This document shows, piece after piece, positions 12,101 to 25,340 of a stretch of 64,000 nucleotides of DNA; within the stretch, counting starts at the first letter, position 1; every line of letters starts with the position of its first letter. Below the pieces are notes generated by a model that did not search any database, was not told the DNA's origin, and was given only the letters and a program-made list of their open reading frames with translations. This stretch comes from Erpobdella octoculata (lineage: Eukaryota; Annelida; Clitellata; Hirudinida; Erpobdellidae), in contig OZ022241.1 of assembly GCA_963978895.1 (NCBI GenBank), positions 1,083,541-1,147,540 of the forward strand, written 5' to 3'. The position numbers and the translations under genes were made by a program.

Positions 12101-12320
12101 TGCGAATAAACTGTGGAATCAATTTATCTTTGAGACACGCTCCAAGAAATACAACTCGCCATTTGGCAGAAACAACTTTTCGAGCCAAATTCTCGACTTT
12201 TCGGTTTAAAACTCGCTGTTCGAGACTACAGTTAGTCGAAAACTTTTTCGTTAAACTTTTATTGTCAGACCGACGGATCGGTATCACAGCGAAAGCGCAA
12301 AAATTGATGGTGTATTCCAA
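12101..12320 (-). pseudogene. Penelope-like ORF N-terminal fragment, copy C
   Basis: This is the same ~200 bp unit as copy B, head to tail with it, separated by a short TA run (12092-12100). Its 5' leader has diverged from the GATGGCTGACATAGC form seen in B and D. Confidence 0.5.
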
Positions 12321-12532
12321 TAGTATAAATGTTATAGTCTCTGTGATTTCATTAGTTTATGATTCCGGTCTTAAACACTATGGAATTTTGTTTTACTCAT
12401 GTTCTTTTTGTTAAGCCTCGTATTCTTTTGATTTGATAAGTGGAGTGTTTACTCTTTTGTTAGTGTGCTAATTCTTTGATACTTTCGGTTCTTTCTGTTT
12501 GTTTACTTTTCTCGTTTTACTTTTGACCCTGA

Positions 12533-12869
<337 letters not shown>

Positions 12870-13028
12870 CTATAGGTATATCTATTTCTCATTAAAGAAG
12901 CTGTGTTTAACCTATCCATATTTTTATCATATTCAGTCTTTGAAAAAAACGCAAGTTTCTTCAAAAAGCTCAGACAAATTAGAAATATACTTTTGCCTAA
13001 ATTTTTTCTTAAAAAACAGTTATTTAAG

Positions 13029-14699
13029 ATGCATGGTACTAGTTCCAAACAATGTTTGTCTCTTAAAATCTCTTGCACAGATTTTATATTATTCAATTTT
13101 AAAAACGTTTTACTTGACGAATTTACAGAAGATGATGTTCCTATTTTCAAAGTGAAAAACAATGTAAATTTAACTTTAAACATATTTCAAGAATTGCTGT
13201 CAAGAAGTCAAAAATCAGGATGGAAAATTCCAAATGATTACTTATTAGCTTGTAACAACACACTAGAAAACTGTCACGATTTGATCTTAACTGACTTAGA
13301 TGTTAATACAGTTCCCGAGTTACTCAAGAGCTTCATTGTAAAGAAAAAATCTTTTAATAGAATATCAATAAATACTGTTCATGTGGCCAAATCAGCAGGG
13401 TTGGTCAATCAGCCTCAGGACTTGTACAATTTTTTTTGTAAGAATTTAAAAGAACTAGATTTGCACGTCAAACGTAAATTATTCAAAAATTCTATGAAAC
13501 AAAATTTATGCGATTTACCAATGTGGCGGTGTCCAAATCTCAGCCGTCTCTCTTTAACATGTGACATATTAAAAGTTAATGATTATGATGATTATAATGA
13601 AGATATCATTGATGTTCTCAAACTTGATTTTCCGTGTGAAAACCTTAAATTTTTCTCTATATATCATTCTAAATTTACTTCTAAGTTTATGGAAAAATTA
13701 ATGACTTTTTGCAACCTTAATAAGTTAGCTTTAACTAATTTCTTTGGTGGTGTTTTGGAAGATATAGTAAATGTGATATCATGTTTTTCTAAATTGACAT
13801 GGCTTGATTTAAGTGATAATACAAGATGGATACCCCTTCATAACTTGACGTCGATCTACAATATGGTAAACAAACTATCAAGTTTAATTCATTTTGATAT
13901 GCATAATTCCATAATAACTTTAGTTCAGCCTATTCAGTGGTGTCATCCAAGAGCTTTTCAATTCATAAAGTTAGGTCCCAATGTAATTAAACCTGTTATT
14001 TGCAAAAGTTCTATGCCTAACGGTAAAGATGTTGATACGTTGGTATCATTATTGAAGTACAATATTAGTAGACAAAAATTGTTCCTGCGTTGTTGTTACG
14101 AGTTATGGCTCTATACGGAGCATGACCAATGTCATGCAGAAATAAGAAACAATTTGCATATAATTGTTGAATATTTGCACAGAGGACTTTGCTATCATAG
14201 AATTGATGTTTGGAATCTTGTTTGTGCTACAGCTGACCGCTATATTTACCGTTATACGAGTTTTAATTATGTGCATTTTTTTTGCAGCCTAATTCCATTT
14301 GGCTTAAAAAAAAAAGAAATTCAAAAATTTATAAAAATATTTATGCAAGAAACGGAAAATAAATCCGCCAAATTTATTGACCTCATTTCTGCACCATTAC
14401 CAGATGTCTTTTGGAAGGAATTGTTCAGGCTTTATAACGATTTTGTCTTTGCAGTTTGTTCCGGGAGAGGAGGTATGCAGTTTAATGGCTATGCCCATAG
14501 TATTTGCGAATATTTGATAAAAGCATATGAAAAATATTATGAACTGACTGGAAATATTATTCCACATGCAGATTATATTTTAAAACTTATACACTCATTG
14601 ATAGAACCATATCGCATCATTTTTAAAAAATTTCTTAAAAGGCACGAAGAATTGAAAAGAGCCGCTGCTATGCGCAAAGATAAAACAGCAGAAAAATAA
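13029..14699 (+). CDS. ZYG11-like leucine-rich-repeat protein, copy 1 (predicted CUL2 substrate receptor)
   Basis: This intronless ORF has 556 residues. I chose the ATG at 13029 over the upstream in-frame one at 12903, because the motif C-L-S-L-x3-C-x3-I-L-F-N-F-K-N follows it at the same distance as in the sister genes. That motif matches the BC/VHL-box at the N-terminus of ZYG11/ZER1 proteins, which bind Elongin C and cullin-2. Leucine-rich repeats follow (for example [26 protein letters not shown]), with ZYG11-type spacing. The C-terminal half is helical, where ZYG11 has ARM-like repeats, but sequence similarity there is weak. An AATAAA lies at 14756. The copy is clearly the most diverged of the four. 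It sits in the intron of the MYND gene on the opposite strand, next to Penelope-like debris. Confidence 0.65.
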   Translation: MHGTSSKQCLSLKISCTDFILFNFKNVLLDEFTEDDVPIFKVKNNVNLTLNIFQELLSRSQKSGWKIPNDYLLACNNTLENCHDLILTDLDVNTVPELLKSFIVKKKSFNRISINTVHVAKSAGLVNQPQDLYNFFCKNLKELDLHVKRKLFKNSMKQNLCDLPMWRCPNLSRLSLTCDILKVNDYDDYNEDIIDVLKLDFPCENLKFFSIYHSKFTSKFMEKLMTFCNLNKLALTNFFGGVLEDIVNVISCFSKLTWLDLSDNTRWIPLHNLTSIYNMVNKLSSLIHFDMHNSIITLVQPIQWCHPRAFQFIKLGPNVIKPVICKSSMPNGKDVDTLVSLLKYNISRQKLFLRCCYELWLYTEHDQCHAEIRNNLHIIVEYLHRGLCYHRIDVWNLVCATADRYIYRYTSFNYVHFFCSLIPFGLKKKEIQKFIKIFMQETENKSAKFIDLISAPLPDVFWKELFRLYNDFVFAVCSGRGGMQFNGYAHSICEYLIKAYEKYYELTGNIIPHADYILKLIHSLIEPYRIIFKKFLKRHEELKRAAAMRKDKTAEK

Positions 14700-15040
14700 A
14701 AATTATTTTGAACACTAGTCAAATAACTTTTATTTTATTTTATTTTTTTTTATAAAATAAAATGTAAACTTGAAATTTAGACAAATTATTTATTTATTAA
14801 CTCAGCACCTGTTGATATCTAGCCTTGTAGGTTTATGCCAGTGATAACCTGTTAAAAAGGACAAAAATTTATCGTTACCCGGCATTACACGAAGTTCCTA
14901 AAAGGTTTTGTTTTTCTCTCGTTTTTTCTTTCTCGTTTTTTTCACTTTCGATTTCTTTCTTTTTCCTTTGCATTTTTTCCTTTCTCTTTTTTTTCTCTAT
15001 CCGAATTCTTTTTTTTCTCTCTCTCACACAACACAGACAC

Positions 15041-15086
15041 AACACAACACAACACAACACAACACAACACAACACAACACAACACA
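15041..15086. repeat. (AACAC)n microsatellite
   Basis: A pentanucleotide tandem repeat of about nine units inside the MYND-gene intron, preceded by a T/C-rich tract from 14900. Confidence 0.9.
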
Positions 15087-15301
15087 GCCTAGTTTGTAGT
15101 GGTTCAGCCAACTTAAAAGACTGCGTGAGAACCTCTAAAAAATAATAGTAAGAATTTAAATCCAGTTTTTCCAAGCCTTATTTTGACTTTCGACTTTTTT
15201 CTGCTGAAGTTTTTTTCACGAATTATTTCTATTTTATTTTTATAACAAAAACGAATAAACATTCAAAAAGCTAATATTTCCAATAAAATATTGAAACTGA
15301 C

Positions 15302-18107
15302 CTTTTTCTTTCTTTTCGACCATGATGTCTACTTCATCTACCACTTTCGCCAGTTTGTGCTTCCTGTGCTTCTTCTCCTTTTTGGTCGACTTCCGATCCT
15401 CAGCATCTTCTGGAGCAAGAAGAGTGACCTCCATGCTTTCGGCATCATTGCTCGAGTTCTTAGGAACTGTGACGCTGCTACCGTTTTCTTTTTTATCTTT
15501 AAATCTGTCTTCTTTTTCTTTCCGTACATTTCTGGCATCGTGCTTATTTTCTGCGGCAGGCACTTTTCCAGAAAGTTCATGTTTTTCTAAGTTCAACGGG
15601 TGGTCCAGACAGGGTTCACGATTTTGTTGACGCGAACTGTCTAATGAACTGTCGCGGGATGCTTCTTTGAACTTTAATTTCGAAGGCTTTTTATGAATTT
15701 TATTTAATCTATTCTTCTTCTTCTTCTTCTGCTCTCCGACCGCAGACGTCTCGGATTTGAAATCGGCAGATTTTTTGGACGACGGCGTCTCTGAGCGACT
15801 CTCAGATGAAGTCTCAGAAGAAGCAGCAGTAGTAGTAGTGATCTTCTCTTCGAGGCCGCCCAAATTCTGCGCTTCGAGCAGTGAAAGCTTTTTGCAAGCC
15901 CTGAGCTCGTTGGAATCGTACTCGAAATAGTGGCGCTTCTTCTCGCGGAGCCAGCGTTTCTCTGACAGTTTCTGGTCCGGTTTCGATTCGTCGGTTCGAT
16001 GCGAGCGCTTGTACTTCTTCTTAGCCAGCTCGAACTCGGGAAATAAATCCTGGCCGGGCCTCTTCTTAAACCTGAGCTTCAAGATGGAATCGGTAAGACT
16101 CAGACTCCTGTCGACCGTGATTGGAGTTGAAGGACCGCTTTCGGAAAAGTCAGTCGATATTTTTTTGCTGGCAATCGGAGATTCCTGTTTGGAGACTTCC
16201 GAAAGACTGGGAAAATCTTTCGTTGGCAGCAGATTGAGAGCGGCCAGACTCAAGACTTTCAAGTCTTCATCAGTTGTGTCGTAAGAGATATCGCTTCCCA
16301 GTTCGTTCCTGGTTGAAGACTTTTCCTCTTTCTCGTTTCGAACTCCACCGTCTGGAACCGTTTCGTCTCGAGACTTTTTAGCTTTCGATCCGGACGCGGT
16401 GGCGTCGTGATCATCCTCGTCGTAGTCGAAGATGTCGGTTTTGTCGCTGTCGTAGCCGCTGTGCTTGTTGCAGTCTGGCGATTCTGTCTTGAATTTGATC
16501 ATATCGAAATATGAATCTTTTAAAAAACTCGGCTTTAACGGTTCTAAAGATGATATTGTAAGGTTGGTTTTTGCCAAGTCCGTGCCAGCGAGGGTCAGCC
16601 AAGAAGAGTGCTTGCTCTTCAAATTGAGGATTTTATCTTTTAAAGGCCTATCCGGTAATGAACTTTTTTGTTTCAAACTCTTTTCTTTCTTCAGACTCCA
16701 AGTTTTGACTTTGGATTGTCTGAGACATTTTTTGAAAAATTTGGACGTTGTTTTTGAGCAGGGTTTAAGTAGAGAGATGTTTTTTGGTTTTTTAGACTTC
16801 GTTGTTTTGGGTTCATGGTCAGAGACCGTGTTTGTCATTTTTACGGTTCTGACCAGGTTTTTACTGTTTTTTGTTTCCGTTCGTGGTGAACTGTTCCCGG
16901 TCTGCGAAAGAGGGTTATTATTGCATGTTGTCCTCCCTTCATTCCTGATCGGGAATGTCGAAAATGTCGTGCTTGGACTGTGGTCGTTTTTCAAAGCTTC
17001 GGCTCGGTCATCAGACGTGTTTTCATCTGACAAAGAAGCGCTTGTTTTCGAGGACTTTTCCGATTCGCCTAGCGCTTCGCTCGGAGCGGCCGGCGAAAGA
17101 CCATTTTCAGATGGCAATTTGCTTTTTGAGGACCGTTGGCGTAAGTCGTCGATCTGATGATTGTGACGATGATGAGAGAAGTTGTTGACGCTGACTTTGC
17201 CGGAAATGTGCAGCTGGGAAGATTGTGCTTGGTTGTCAGACGACGAAGACGGCAGCAGCGGAAGCTCTTGCAGGTGAGGCCTGCAGTTGCTGTCGCCGCT
17301 GCGTTTCAGCTGCTTGCCTGGCGTTCGTGAGTTTTGGAATGTCGAGTTATTGTTCAAGCTGTTTTCCATTAAGAGATTCGGACAGAACTTGTCGAAAAAT
17401 GAACGGCTACCCGCCGTCGCGGTAGCCGTCTGCTGAGCGGAGATGAGCTGCGGCGAGCCGTGAGCGTTGTGAGCAGTGCTGGTGGAGCTATTAACAAGAC
17501 TCGGTTTGTTGCTCGGTTCGACGAGCAAGTTATTCAACGGTACGTGCCTCCTAATTAGAGTCGGCCGACCGGTAGCCGATTTCAAGTTATCCGGCGCCGC
17601 ACTGGTCGAGTCTCGATTCTGAATCGATTTCATTCTCGCATCATCGGTTTTTTCTCTACTCGACTTGGCACTCTGGAAGACGTCCTTGTCCAAAGAGGTG
17701 ACGTTGACCTTGACCTGAGCCTTTAATTGAGCGGCGGCTTTGAGCTCTTTGATGGCTCTTTCAGATCGATAGATCTTTTTTTTTAGTTCACCGTTTTGGC
17801 TTTTAGAAAATTCTTGTTTTGAGTCATTTTGAGGCGAATCTACCTTGGCGATGTTTCTCTCCGAAGGCTTCTCGCTTTCTGGCGAGGACGGCAGAGCGCC
17901 GGCTGCTCGGTCTTTGTGATTGGCGACCGTTGCCGACTCGCCGCTGCTGCCGGCGACCGTCGGAGCTTCGCCGGTCTTTGCTGTCATCTTGTTTCGCAGT
18001 TTGATACTCTGACCGTGTTCGGCTGTCTTGTTGAAGGTTGCAGAGGTCTTCGAGCTCAAGCAATTGTCGCCCTCTGCGAGGCTTTTATTGCCGGGTTTCT
18101 TGTTCAT
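15302..18107 (-). CDS. Large nuclear MYND-finger protein, first visible exon
   Basis: This exon has 935 codons plus one base. It ends in AAAG followed by GTCAGT, and joins in phase 1 to the exon at 7235 across an intron of about 8.07 kb. The proposed start is the ATG at 18107: an in-frame TGA lies 8 codons upstream and the -3 base is G. An upstream exon splicing into another frame cannot be excluded, so the start is provisional. The protein is Lys/Ser-rich with many basic clusters (for example K-K-K-K-K-N-R near 15720), acidic patches near 16400 and no catalytic domain. It reads as a disordered nuclear protein. The intron to its left carries the nested ZYG11-like gene on the opposite strand and a Penelope-like cluster. 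Confidence 0.7.
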
Positions 18108-18307
18108 GCCTTCCAGGACGGCACTTCATCGGGAATTCCTCCTCCGAGTATGCACACTCTGGCGAGAAAAATTCAAACTCTTAAAAGTTGTCATAAAAAA
18201 ACACACTAGTATTCTCGCTGCATAACGTGTAAACGTGTTTCACCAAGCAGGGAGATTCAATCATTCTGTCAACCGATCATTTTTTAAGCAATCAGTCAAT
18301 CCATTAA

Positions 18308-18370
<63 letters not shown>

Positions 18371-18555
18371 TACTAAAAATCGCTTTAGCTGCTTGCTTAA
18401 TAAGCTGAGGCGTACGGCGTTCCTTTTAAAATAAATGTAAAAAAAAAATTATTACAACAACCAGCGCGCACGTGTTACCGGCTCAGCTAGCCAACCGATT
18501 CGAAACCACAGAGCTCTCTCCCTCTCTTCTCTACAGATGCTGAAAGAGTAGTAGT

Positions 18556-18594
<39 letters not shown>
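18108..18594. other. 5' side of the MYND-gene exon; leader with TA and AGT arrays
   Basis: No coding exon is supported. A TA array lies at 18312-18366 and an AGT array at 18553-18594, directly against the assembly gap. One alternative frame just upstream of 18107 is open for ~25 codons and could be part of an unseen upstream exon. Confidence 0.5.
18312..18366. repeat. (TA)n microsatellite
   Basis: A pure TA run of ~55 bp. Confidence 0.9.
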
Positions 18595-18794
18595 NNNNNN
18601 NNNNNNNNNNNNNNNNNNNNNNNNNNNNNNNNNNNNNNNNNNNNNNNNNNNNNNNNNNNNNNNNNNNNNNNNNNNNNNNNNNNNNNNNNNNNNNNNNNNN
18701 NNNNNNNNNNNNNNNNNNNNNNNNNNNNNNNNNNNNNNNNNNNNNNNNNNNNNNNNNNNNNNNNNNNNNNNNNNNNNNNNNNNNNNNNNNNNNN
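18595..18794. other. assembly gap (200 N)
   Basis: Exactly 200 unknown bases, entered from an AGT trinucleotide array, so the gap probably represents an uncollapsed or unassembled trinucleotide repeat of unknown length. Confidence 0.98.
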
Positions 18795-18916
18795 AAGAAA
18801 AAGTATACAATTTTTTTTTTTCATAAATAGCACAAATATGAAGTTACTTAACAAACTATCCTTGACTTTATAAGTTAATAGATTAGGTGGTAGATTAGAA
18901 TGAAATCTAGTGAAGA

Positions 18917-19046
18917 TAGACCAGATTTGGCATTAACTGTATTAGCTGGTAGCTATGAGGATATACCTGATTAGACATTAGCTATATTAATAAGTAGCTC
19001 AAGGTATTGATCAGATTGAGCGTTAGCTACATTAGCAGCCAACTAA
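18917..19046. repeat. degenerate ~58 bp tandem repeat, about 2-3 units
   Basis: The phrases GCATTAACTGTATTAGC, ACATTAGCTATATTAA and GCGTTAGCTACATTAGC recur at roughly 55-60 base spacing with GATCAGATT/CCTGATTAG-type linkers. Confidence 0.55.
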
Positions 19047-19244
19047 AATGATATATTAGAGGCTGGTTTTATAGAGGTGAGGTGTTCTCCAGTAGACCAA
19101 CGCGCGTACTGATGTGGGTTTGCGCCTAAAAAATTGGTTGCTTCGGGTTGAAATTGATGGACACAAAAAGTATAGATAACAGCGGTTTGACTGTTTGAAA
19201 GAAAATAAAGAATAAAAAAAGATGATATTTTAGACTTTTAAAAA

Positions 19245-19335
19245 CATGCCGGGCCCATATTAACACGATCCGGACCAGGCCCAGTTGTTTGTCGGGCCGT
19301 GACAGGCCCCAAAAAATCGGCCAGTGAAGTAATCT
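19245..19335. repeat. GC-rich dispersed repeat, copy 2 (short, diverged)
   Basis: Contains GCCGGGCCC, GTCGGGCCGTGA and a right end CGGCCAGTGAAGTAATC comparable to CGGCCAGTGCAGTACTT at 33870. Confidence 0.4.
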
Positions 19336-21415
19336 AGTAGCTAAGAAAATAGATCCTTATTACTTCAAATATTGTCAGCTTTTTTTATCTGTTTCTATGT
19401 TACTCTTATATTTTGGTCCTGGTATGTTTTTTACGTATTATGAAGGATGTTGTGTAATTGAGCTATATTTGGCTAAAATGTCATTTCTGAGAAATTTATT
19501 TTCACCGACGTTAGTGCGAATAGAAACAGTGCATTTAATACATTGTCAGATTACAATGGGTATCTTTTACGGCTTACATACATTTTAGAAAGACTCCAAC
19601 AGACTTAAAGCTATAGGCTGGCAACGGCCATTTTGTTATTTAACTTTTGTTACTTCTTAAGCACTATTTTCGTTAGCATAATTAATTTATTTCAAATCTC
19701 CATAGCATAAGTATTACACATTTCAAAAAATTTAATTATCTACACACAATTATCGTATCAGTTTTATCGAAAATAGCAAATTTTATAACGTCCTTATTTA
19801 CGGGGATTCAAATAAAACAGAAGAAAATTACTCTAGCGATGCTACTAAAATCTAAACACATTGTCACACAAGGAAACTAAAAAAGCTTAAAAGAATGTAG
19901 AAAGTGAAAACAAATACATATGTATATAATAACAGAACCGAAATAAAAACAGTTTTTTGCAAATTCCTCATCTTAAAACATAAATAAAACAACTTTTTAA
20001 ATTAAAAAAGTGAATATTTTGCCAAAATCTTTAAAATTTAACAAAATGCATTGTCATGATAAGCAAGTCTAAATTCCAAGTTTCAACTTGATTGGATAAT
20101 GGAAAGCTTGCTCATTTTCACTTCCAAGATTTGTCGGCAAGCAAGACCGGCAATGAAGTATTACTAACATAAAAGATTTAAAAAAAACTAAAATTTTTCA
20201 AAACAAAGAACATTTCGTCGCAAGCTAGAACACCCACCAGTACCTCTACAAACCCGTTGCGGTAAAAACCCGCGGTTTTTGACCGACAGAATTACCACAC
20301 AGCCAGCCATTCCTAAGTTCTACATCGTTTCGTCGTCCGGGTGATGAGTTGTACCTATTGTGACACGCTTCGTTAAGCAAGAATTCGATAGAAGTGACGT
20401 CTTTCAGTCCTTTTTAGTCGAAACGACGAGCTCACACGTGACTTACTTGCAAAAGAATTGAAAGCTGAATCAGATTCGTGCAATATGCATGGGCACATGC
20501 TAGTTAAGAAACCGTGTAGGGATACATTAAAAAGAACCAAAACACTGTGACTCATCATGTAAGTGAAGTTATTCTTTAAAGATTTGGTTGTATGTAGGTC
20601 GTGAAATTGTTGATTTAATACTGTTTATTTCCACTGCGGGCTCTCAAATGGCTCATCAAAAGTTGCATGTGTTTCATTGTGGATTTTGAAATGGTTCATA
20701 GTAGTTTTATATTTTTGATCACACCGCAAACATCTTTCAGTAAACATTAATGCGTCCATTGTGAAAAGTGAATTCAAAAATAAAAAAAAATATTATTAGT
20801 TAGTCAACATGTGCATGGAGAGTTTGAAAATTGAGAAGAGAGAGGTAAAAACTCGCTCGATACAATGAGAGTGATGTATGACAAACACGAATTTCTGAGT
20901 CACAGCTGTCTCAGAGTTAGTAAGCATGCTAGTTGTTATTTTTTTTAAATATCTCAATGTTATGTAAGCCGTTTATAAGCTATTATTGATGCGCAATTCA
21001 ATGCTTACAGTGTGCCTACAATGGTATTTTACAGAAGCTATATGTTAGCGAGTTTTTTGAAGTAATTAAATGGCTAATAGGAAACGTATAAAGAAAATGT
21101 CGCTGGTTTTATACGGATTCATAATCCTCTGAACCACCTTAAACTTTTTTTAATTATTTTTAATTATTAAAGTCGGCAGCTTAAAAAAGTGCAAAAATGT
21201 CTCATTTGAGACAGTTTAAATTTCAGAAAATAACTGAAACTGATGAGTTAGTTGAAACGACATGTTGCCGGATCGATAGAAAACTCTCACTGACATTAAA
21301 ATTGATTCGGCTGACGTAGTTTGAAAAAAAACGTAGTCTCACGACCCCCCTCCATCTCCCCAAAAAGAACGCGATCCGCCCTGCCCCACTTGATGTGGAA
21401 CAAATGTTCGGCAAA

Positions 21416-21744
21416 CAGTGCCGTAGCATAGGTATCTGGCGTCCCGGGGCGAGGTATAAAAATACGGCCCCGTCTTCCACTGTCATCCCAATTGGACGAC
21501 CAAAAACAAGGAAACCGAAGGCGCCCGAGCCATAATCGGGGCTCTTGGAGCCCTTCCCCAATGTTAGAAATCACGAGTGTGAAATAGTGCAAAAATGCAA
21601 TTTGTTAATTTTACTTGTTTTACATGCTCAAAAATGACTAAACTTTGGTGAAATTGTTGCCTCTCCTTTTGCTTTTTTGGCGCCCCCAAAGCCTGGCTCC
21701 CGGGGGGAAGATGCCCCTCTCTGCCCCCCGTCGCTACGCTACTG
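21416..21744. mobile_element. short non-autonomous hAT-type element with target duplication
   Basis: The left end is CAGTGCCGTAGCATAGG. The right end in reverse complement is CAGTAGCGTAGCGACGG. The element is flanked by TCGGCAAA and TCGGAAAA, 8-bp target duplications matching at 7 of 8 positions. It is GC-rich inside (GGCGCCCCC and similar) with no coding capacity. CAG-starting inverted ends and 8-bp duplications define the hAT superfamily. Confidence 0.75.
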
Positions 21745-21752
21745 TCGGAAAA

Positions 21753-23429
21753 TAATGATAATTTTAAGTGCGGCGATTAGTTTTCAGATTAGAACGTGTC
21801 GGTGACTGTCCACGGGAGATTGACCATTTAAGGGTGGTTGTTAAAATACTCAAGAAAAAAAACTTTAAAAAACATGTTTTGATGACAAATAGTTTTGCCC
21901 ATGTGATCAGCTGGTTAGTCACGTCACGTGACTTAAATATCTTATTCTAACTTGACTTCACATTTTTTTAAAAGTTTTTATACAAAAAGTAAACTTTTCT
22001 CTTAGCAAAACAAAAACAGCTATAATTTGATGGTAGTTATTTTTGTGACTCCGCCATGGAGAGGTGAAAGGTTAAAGCGTTTAAGAAAATTTAATTCTCG
22101 TTAACTCAGTGAAATCAGAAATTAACAAAAACACTTCAAAGATCCATGTTTATCTTTCCTCTTTAAAAGTTAAGAGAAAAAATGTTTCTCTTTTCCCTTT
22201 CTAAATTGTTTTTTATTACCGACTGAAACGCTATCGATCAAAACATGTCCACATGAGGCTACCTAGAAATTCAATATTGACATTCAGAAGATTCGAGCAG
22301 CACACGGTGCAACACTTACACCATCGTTTGCAGTAAATAATAACTCTCTTGTCGCCAGCTTGCTAGGATGTCTGCTGCAGCCAGCAACATGTATCAGCTG
22401 TGTAATGTAAATTTTTAATGTAATTTTTTTAATGTAATTTTTTTTAAATGCGTTCAATTTTTTGTTTTGTTTAATAATTTTATTGAACTGTAATAACAAA
22501 GCTCATGTGAGTATATAACTATGTTGTAGGATGCTAAAAGAACGGGAAATAAGAAATCTGAATGATGGAAGAGAGCTTGTAGATATACCTGTCCCACACC
22601 ACTTTTATTTAACACTCTAATAAAAATAAATTTATTAATTTAATTTAATTTAATTTAAATAGTAAAAATGGGGTTTAATTGATTCGTATTTATATGGTGA
22701 AGAGGTTTTGAGTGCGTTTGGTAATTTATACAAATTTATTTTTTTTAAATATATGTTTTTAATCATACCTGCGAAAGGTATAAAAAACAGTGACGATTAA
22801 GTGTTATTGCCTTATATGGTCCGGCTAAATTTACGACAAACGGCTTCAACTTTCTTTCTATAACATTTTCGCTGCCACGCTGAACGGAGGGGTTTCAGAA
22901 TAAACAATAATATAGTTAAGCAATAAAATGAGTTTAAAAAAAGATACACATTTTTGAAGTCGTATGTTTAGACATAAACCAAGTTCCGTAAACAAAAGAT
23001 GCACGTTAAAGTCAATTCTAGCCAGCTTGAATGAGTCATTTCGATTTAGTTGAACAGCTCAAAGGAATGTTTGGAGTTGTGCGAATAGCAAGATTGGATA
23101 TTATTTTGTCTACAATGTACTAATTTATTGTTAATGAGACACTGTAAAGCAACTAGTTTAAAATGGTAGCGCAACAAACTTTGGATAATTCTACCTATGT
23201 TTCAAAGATATTTTTATTCATGGTTGACAGTGTCGGATGACCAAATAAGCAACCAGCGAAATTTACTTAACGAACTTATTTTGATAGCGCCTCTAGAACC
23301 TGCTCGAAAAACTGAAAAAGTGAAAAGGTTGCAAATAAAGGGCAGCAAAGCAAGGTTTTATTCTTACGCTCGCAGACAAATGGCACCACTATAATGGTGA
23401 CAAGAGCCAAATAAATAAGTTTTTATTTT
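21753..23429. other. gene-free AT-rich stretch
   Basis: No coding region, RNA gene or recognisable repeat is supported. Short ORFs show no domain-like pattern. Confidence 0.5.
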
Positions 23430-23615
23430 ACCTCTACCAGGTAACTCTGCCTCGCTAATCGCGAGCCAGTACCACGCCTGGATAAAGGAGGAGGGACAGT
23501 TAAAAGGATCAAACTTTGATCCACGACAGGAAGTACTTATGTGCTTCCTACATGCAGTCAATTCAGTCTTAAAACACCTGGTGTAAAGGACTATGAACAA
23601 ATACCTGGTAGAGGT
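23430..23615 (+). repeat. dispersed RTE-tail/SINE-like repeat, copy S1, with flanking inverted repeats
   Basis: Contains GCGAGCCAGTACCACGCCTGG then ATAAAGGAGGAGGG and GATCAAACTTTGATCC, ending TGGTGTAAAGGACTATGAA. The same order recurs at 30259, 36116, 46537 and 61941. The CCAAGCC(C/T)GGATAAAGGAGGAGGG phrase is typical of 3' ends of RTE-type LINEs and SINEs built on them. Only this copy is bounded by a perfect 14-bp inverted repeat (ACCTCTACCAGGTA at 23430-23443 and its complement at 23602-23615). A TA array follows at 23648. Confidence 0.65.
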
Positions 23616-23643
23616 TTTTTACAGACAAACAAACAGTCATTTG

Positions 23644-23679
<36 letters not shown>

Positions 23680-24162
23680 AATAAGCAATTTATTAAAAAA
23701 CAACACTTATTCGGCTGCATTGCGCCATCTGTCGCTCTTGTTAACAATAATCAATTTAATGATTCGCATGAAATGTTTTGGATGCGCAGATGAATAAATT
23801 CTGGCTGTCGTTCAATTTTATTTGATAAACGACCATCATCTAAGGTACCCCCCGCTGCTGCAAGTACAGGACCATCCCCCTCCCCAGGACAAAAGTTACT
23901 CTCGGATACCCGGCTGAAGTTCTAAACGTTTAATAATCATTTTCTGTTTTTTATTCTCTATTATTCTTGTTTTACTACAGCTGGTTTTTCAATTATCCCT
24001 ACTGCAATTTAGAAAATTAACAAAAGAATTCGTTTTGAATTAAAGCTTAACATAGCCATGTCAGTCAGTCGGTCGTACAAGTGTTTTCAAACAATCATCA
24101 ACTTTTGTTTCTGCGTAGCTTGGTAGCACATGCTTGTTATCTTCAGTGTCTTTTCACTATAG

Positions 24163-25340
<1,178 letters not shown>

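Larger units (their letters stand above)
18795..21415. other. gene-free AT-rich stretch
   Basis: No ORF resembles a protein. It contains a degenerate ~58 bp tandem repeat (18917-19046) and a GC-rich repeat copy (19245-19335). An imperfect hairpin lies near 20263 (GGTAAAAACC against GGTTTTTGACC). Confidence 0.5.

Noticed and set aside
12903..13028. Upstream ATG extending ZYG11-like copy 1 by 42 residues
   Set aside because: The extension is not conserved in the sister genes, in which the BC-box-like motif lies 5-17 residues from the start. The ATG at 13029 fits better.
16465..17157. 230-codon plus-strand ORF
   Set aside because: Antisense to the first visible MYND exon; Phe/Leu-rich content mirrors Lys/Glu codons of the real strand.
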